A DNA stretch of 6,335 bases from Hyphomonadaceae bacterium. Its GTDB lineage: Bacteria > Pseudomonadota > Alphaproteobacteria > Caulobacterales > Aquidulcibacteraceae. The stretch is taken from positions 1 to 6,335 of the forward strand of contig JAEUMU010000137.1 of the NCBI GenBank assembly GCA_016791325.1. Direction: 5' to 3'. Below the pieces are notes generated by a model. The model saw nothing but the letters and a program-made list of their open reading frames with translations. It was not told the DNA's origin and did not search any database. Position 1 is the stretch's first letter; each line of letters starts with the position of its first letter. Positions 5,609-6,335 of this stretch are shown here, in pieces. The position numbers were made by a program, and so were the translations under genes.

Positions 5609-6335
5609 GTTCGGTGAAGAGCTCCATCAGCAGAACGTGGTTTTGCCGTCCATCCAGGATAACGGCCGCTTCGACGCCGTTTTCCAACGCGGCGATGCAG
5701 GTTTGCAATTTGGGGATCATGCCCCCCGTGGCGACACCCGTTTCGATCGCCTTCTTGGCGTCAGCCACCGACATCTCACGGATCAGATTGCCGTCCTTGT
5801 CGAGCACGCCCGGCACGTCGGAAAGCAACAGAAAGCGCTTGGCGCCGAGTGCGCCCGCCATTGCGCCTGCGGCGGTGTCGGCGTTGATGTTGTAGGTCTT
5901 GCCATCGGCGGCGACGCCGATCGGGGCGATCACCGGCACGTAATCTTCCGGCGCATTGATCAGCGCCTGCACCAGCGTCGGATCGACCTCAGTCGGCTCG
6001 CCCACCAAGCCGAGATCGATCGCCTGTTCGATCATGCTGTCGGGATCCTTCTTGATCCGCACCGCTTTCTCCACCGTGATCAGCCGCGCGTCCTTGCCCG
6101 AAAGACCCACGCCGCGCACATCCGCCTCGCGCCCCTCCGATGTGATCAGGTGCGCCAGCTCTTTGTTCACGCTGCCGGAAAGCACCATCTCGGCCACTTC
6201 CATCGTGTCCGTATCGGTGACGCGCAGGCCGTCGATGAATTGCGATTTCACGCCGGCCTTTTCCAACATGCGGCTGATTTGCGGACCCCCGCCATGCACG
6301 ACGACGGGATGAATGCCCACCAGCTTCAACAGCAC
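5583..6335 (-). CDS. argB: Acetylglutamate kinase ArgB (N-terminus outside window)
   Basis: The 250 visible residues are the C-terminal five-sixths of N-acetylglutamate kinase, which phosphorylates N-acetyl-L-glutamate with ATP in the second step of arginine synthesis. About 45-50 N-terminal residues are missing, and the codon at 6333-6335 (GTG) is an internal valine, not a start. Motifs in order within the visible part are VVVHGGGPQI (11-20), GLRVTD (36-41, with the substrate-binding arginine), AEMVLSGSVNKEL (48-60), GVGLSGKDARLI (75-86), YNINADTAAGAMAGALGA (148-165), LLLSDVPGVL (169-178), and ATGGMIPKLQTCIAAL (202-217) with K208 in the position of the catalytic lysine near the ATP phosphates. 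The end, ELFTEHGAGTLIH, is typical of the hexameric arginine-inhibited type; the N-terminal helix that would confirm feedback inhibition is not visible. It is the first visible gene of the operon and its stop lies inside the start of the next gene. Confidence 0.96.
   Translation of the reverse strand: MLLKLVGIHPVVVHGGGPQISRMLEKAGVKSQFIDGLRVTDTDTMEVAEMVLSGSVNKELAHLITSEGREADVRGVGLSGKDARLITVEKAVRIKKDPDSMIEQAIDLGLVGEPTEVDPTLVQALINAPEDYVPVIAPIGVAADGKTYNINADTAAGAMAGALGAKRFLLLSDVPGVLDKDGNLIREMSVADAKKAIETGVATGGMIPKLQTCIAALENGVEAAVILDGRQNHVLLMELFTEHGAGTLIH

Overview
The window is GC-rich, gene-dense DNA that reads as an ordinary chromosomal segment of an alphaproteobacterium. The lysine and arginine genes, the codon use, and the presence of DUF1036- and DUF418-type proteins would suit Caulobacterales or Hyphomonadaceae-like bacteria. 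That placement is inference from gene content; no marker in the window fixes the genus. I see no tRNA, rRNA, CRISPR array, insertion sequence or phage gene, and no gene-free stretch longer than about 60 bases.

Layout, left to right: (1) 1-96, + strand, the last 31 codons and stop of tRNA pseudouridine synthase TruA. (2) 84-1226, - strand, dapE (succinyl-diaminopimelate desuccinylase), whose 3' end overlaps truA tail to tail by 13 bp. (3) A 54-bp divergent spacer with a perfect 14-bp palindrome. (4) 1281-2507, + strand, a multi-pass membrane protein of the DUF418 family, followed 23 bp later by (5) 2531-2872, + strand, a small exported protein of unknown function. (6) 2895-2923, a perfect 10-bp-stem hairpin with a T run, placed between the two converging transcription units. 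(7) - strand, read right to left: argB (5' end outside the window), a signal-peptide-bearing protein with two copies of a four-cysteine DUF1036-like domain, a HAD-superfamily phosphatase resembling pyrimidine 5'-nucleotidases, and dapD (tetrahydrodipicolinate N-succinyltransferase).

How the genes fit together: ArgB catalyses the second step of arginine synthesis. DapD and DapE catalyse the acyl-transfer and deacylation steps of the succinylase branch of the diaminopimelate/lysine pathway, which supplies both lysine and the cross-linking residue of peptidoglycan. argB, the DUF1036 gene and the HAD gene overlap (26 bp, then a 4-bp ATGA), and dapD follows 32 bp later, so these four look like one operon. 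The DUF418/small exported protein pair lies on the opposite strand between dapD and dapE and looks like an accessory cassette. The least explained elements are the duplicated four-cysteine exported protein inside the amino-acid operon and the membrane/exported pair. I see no strong case for a wholly new system here.
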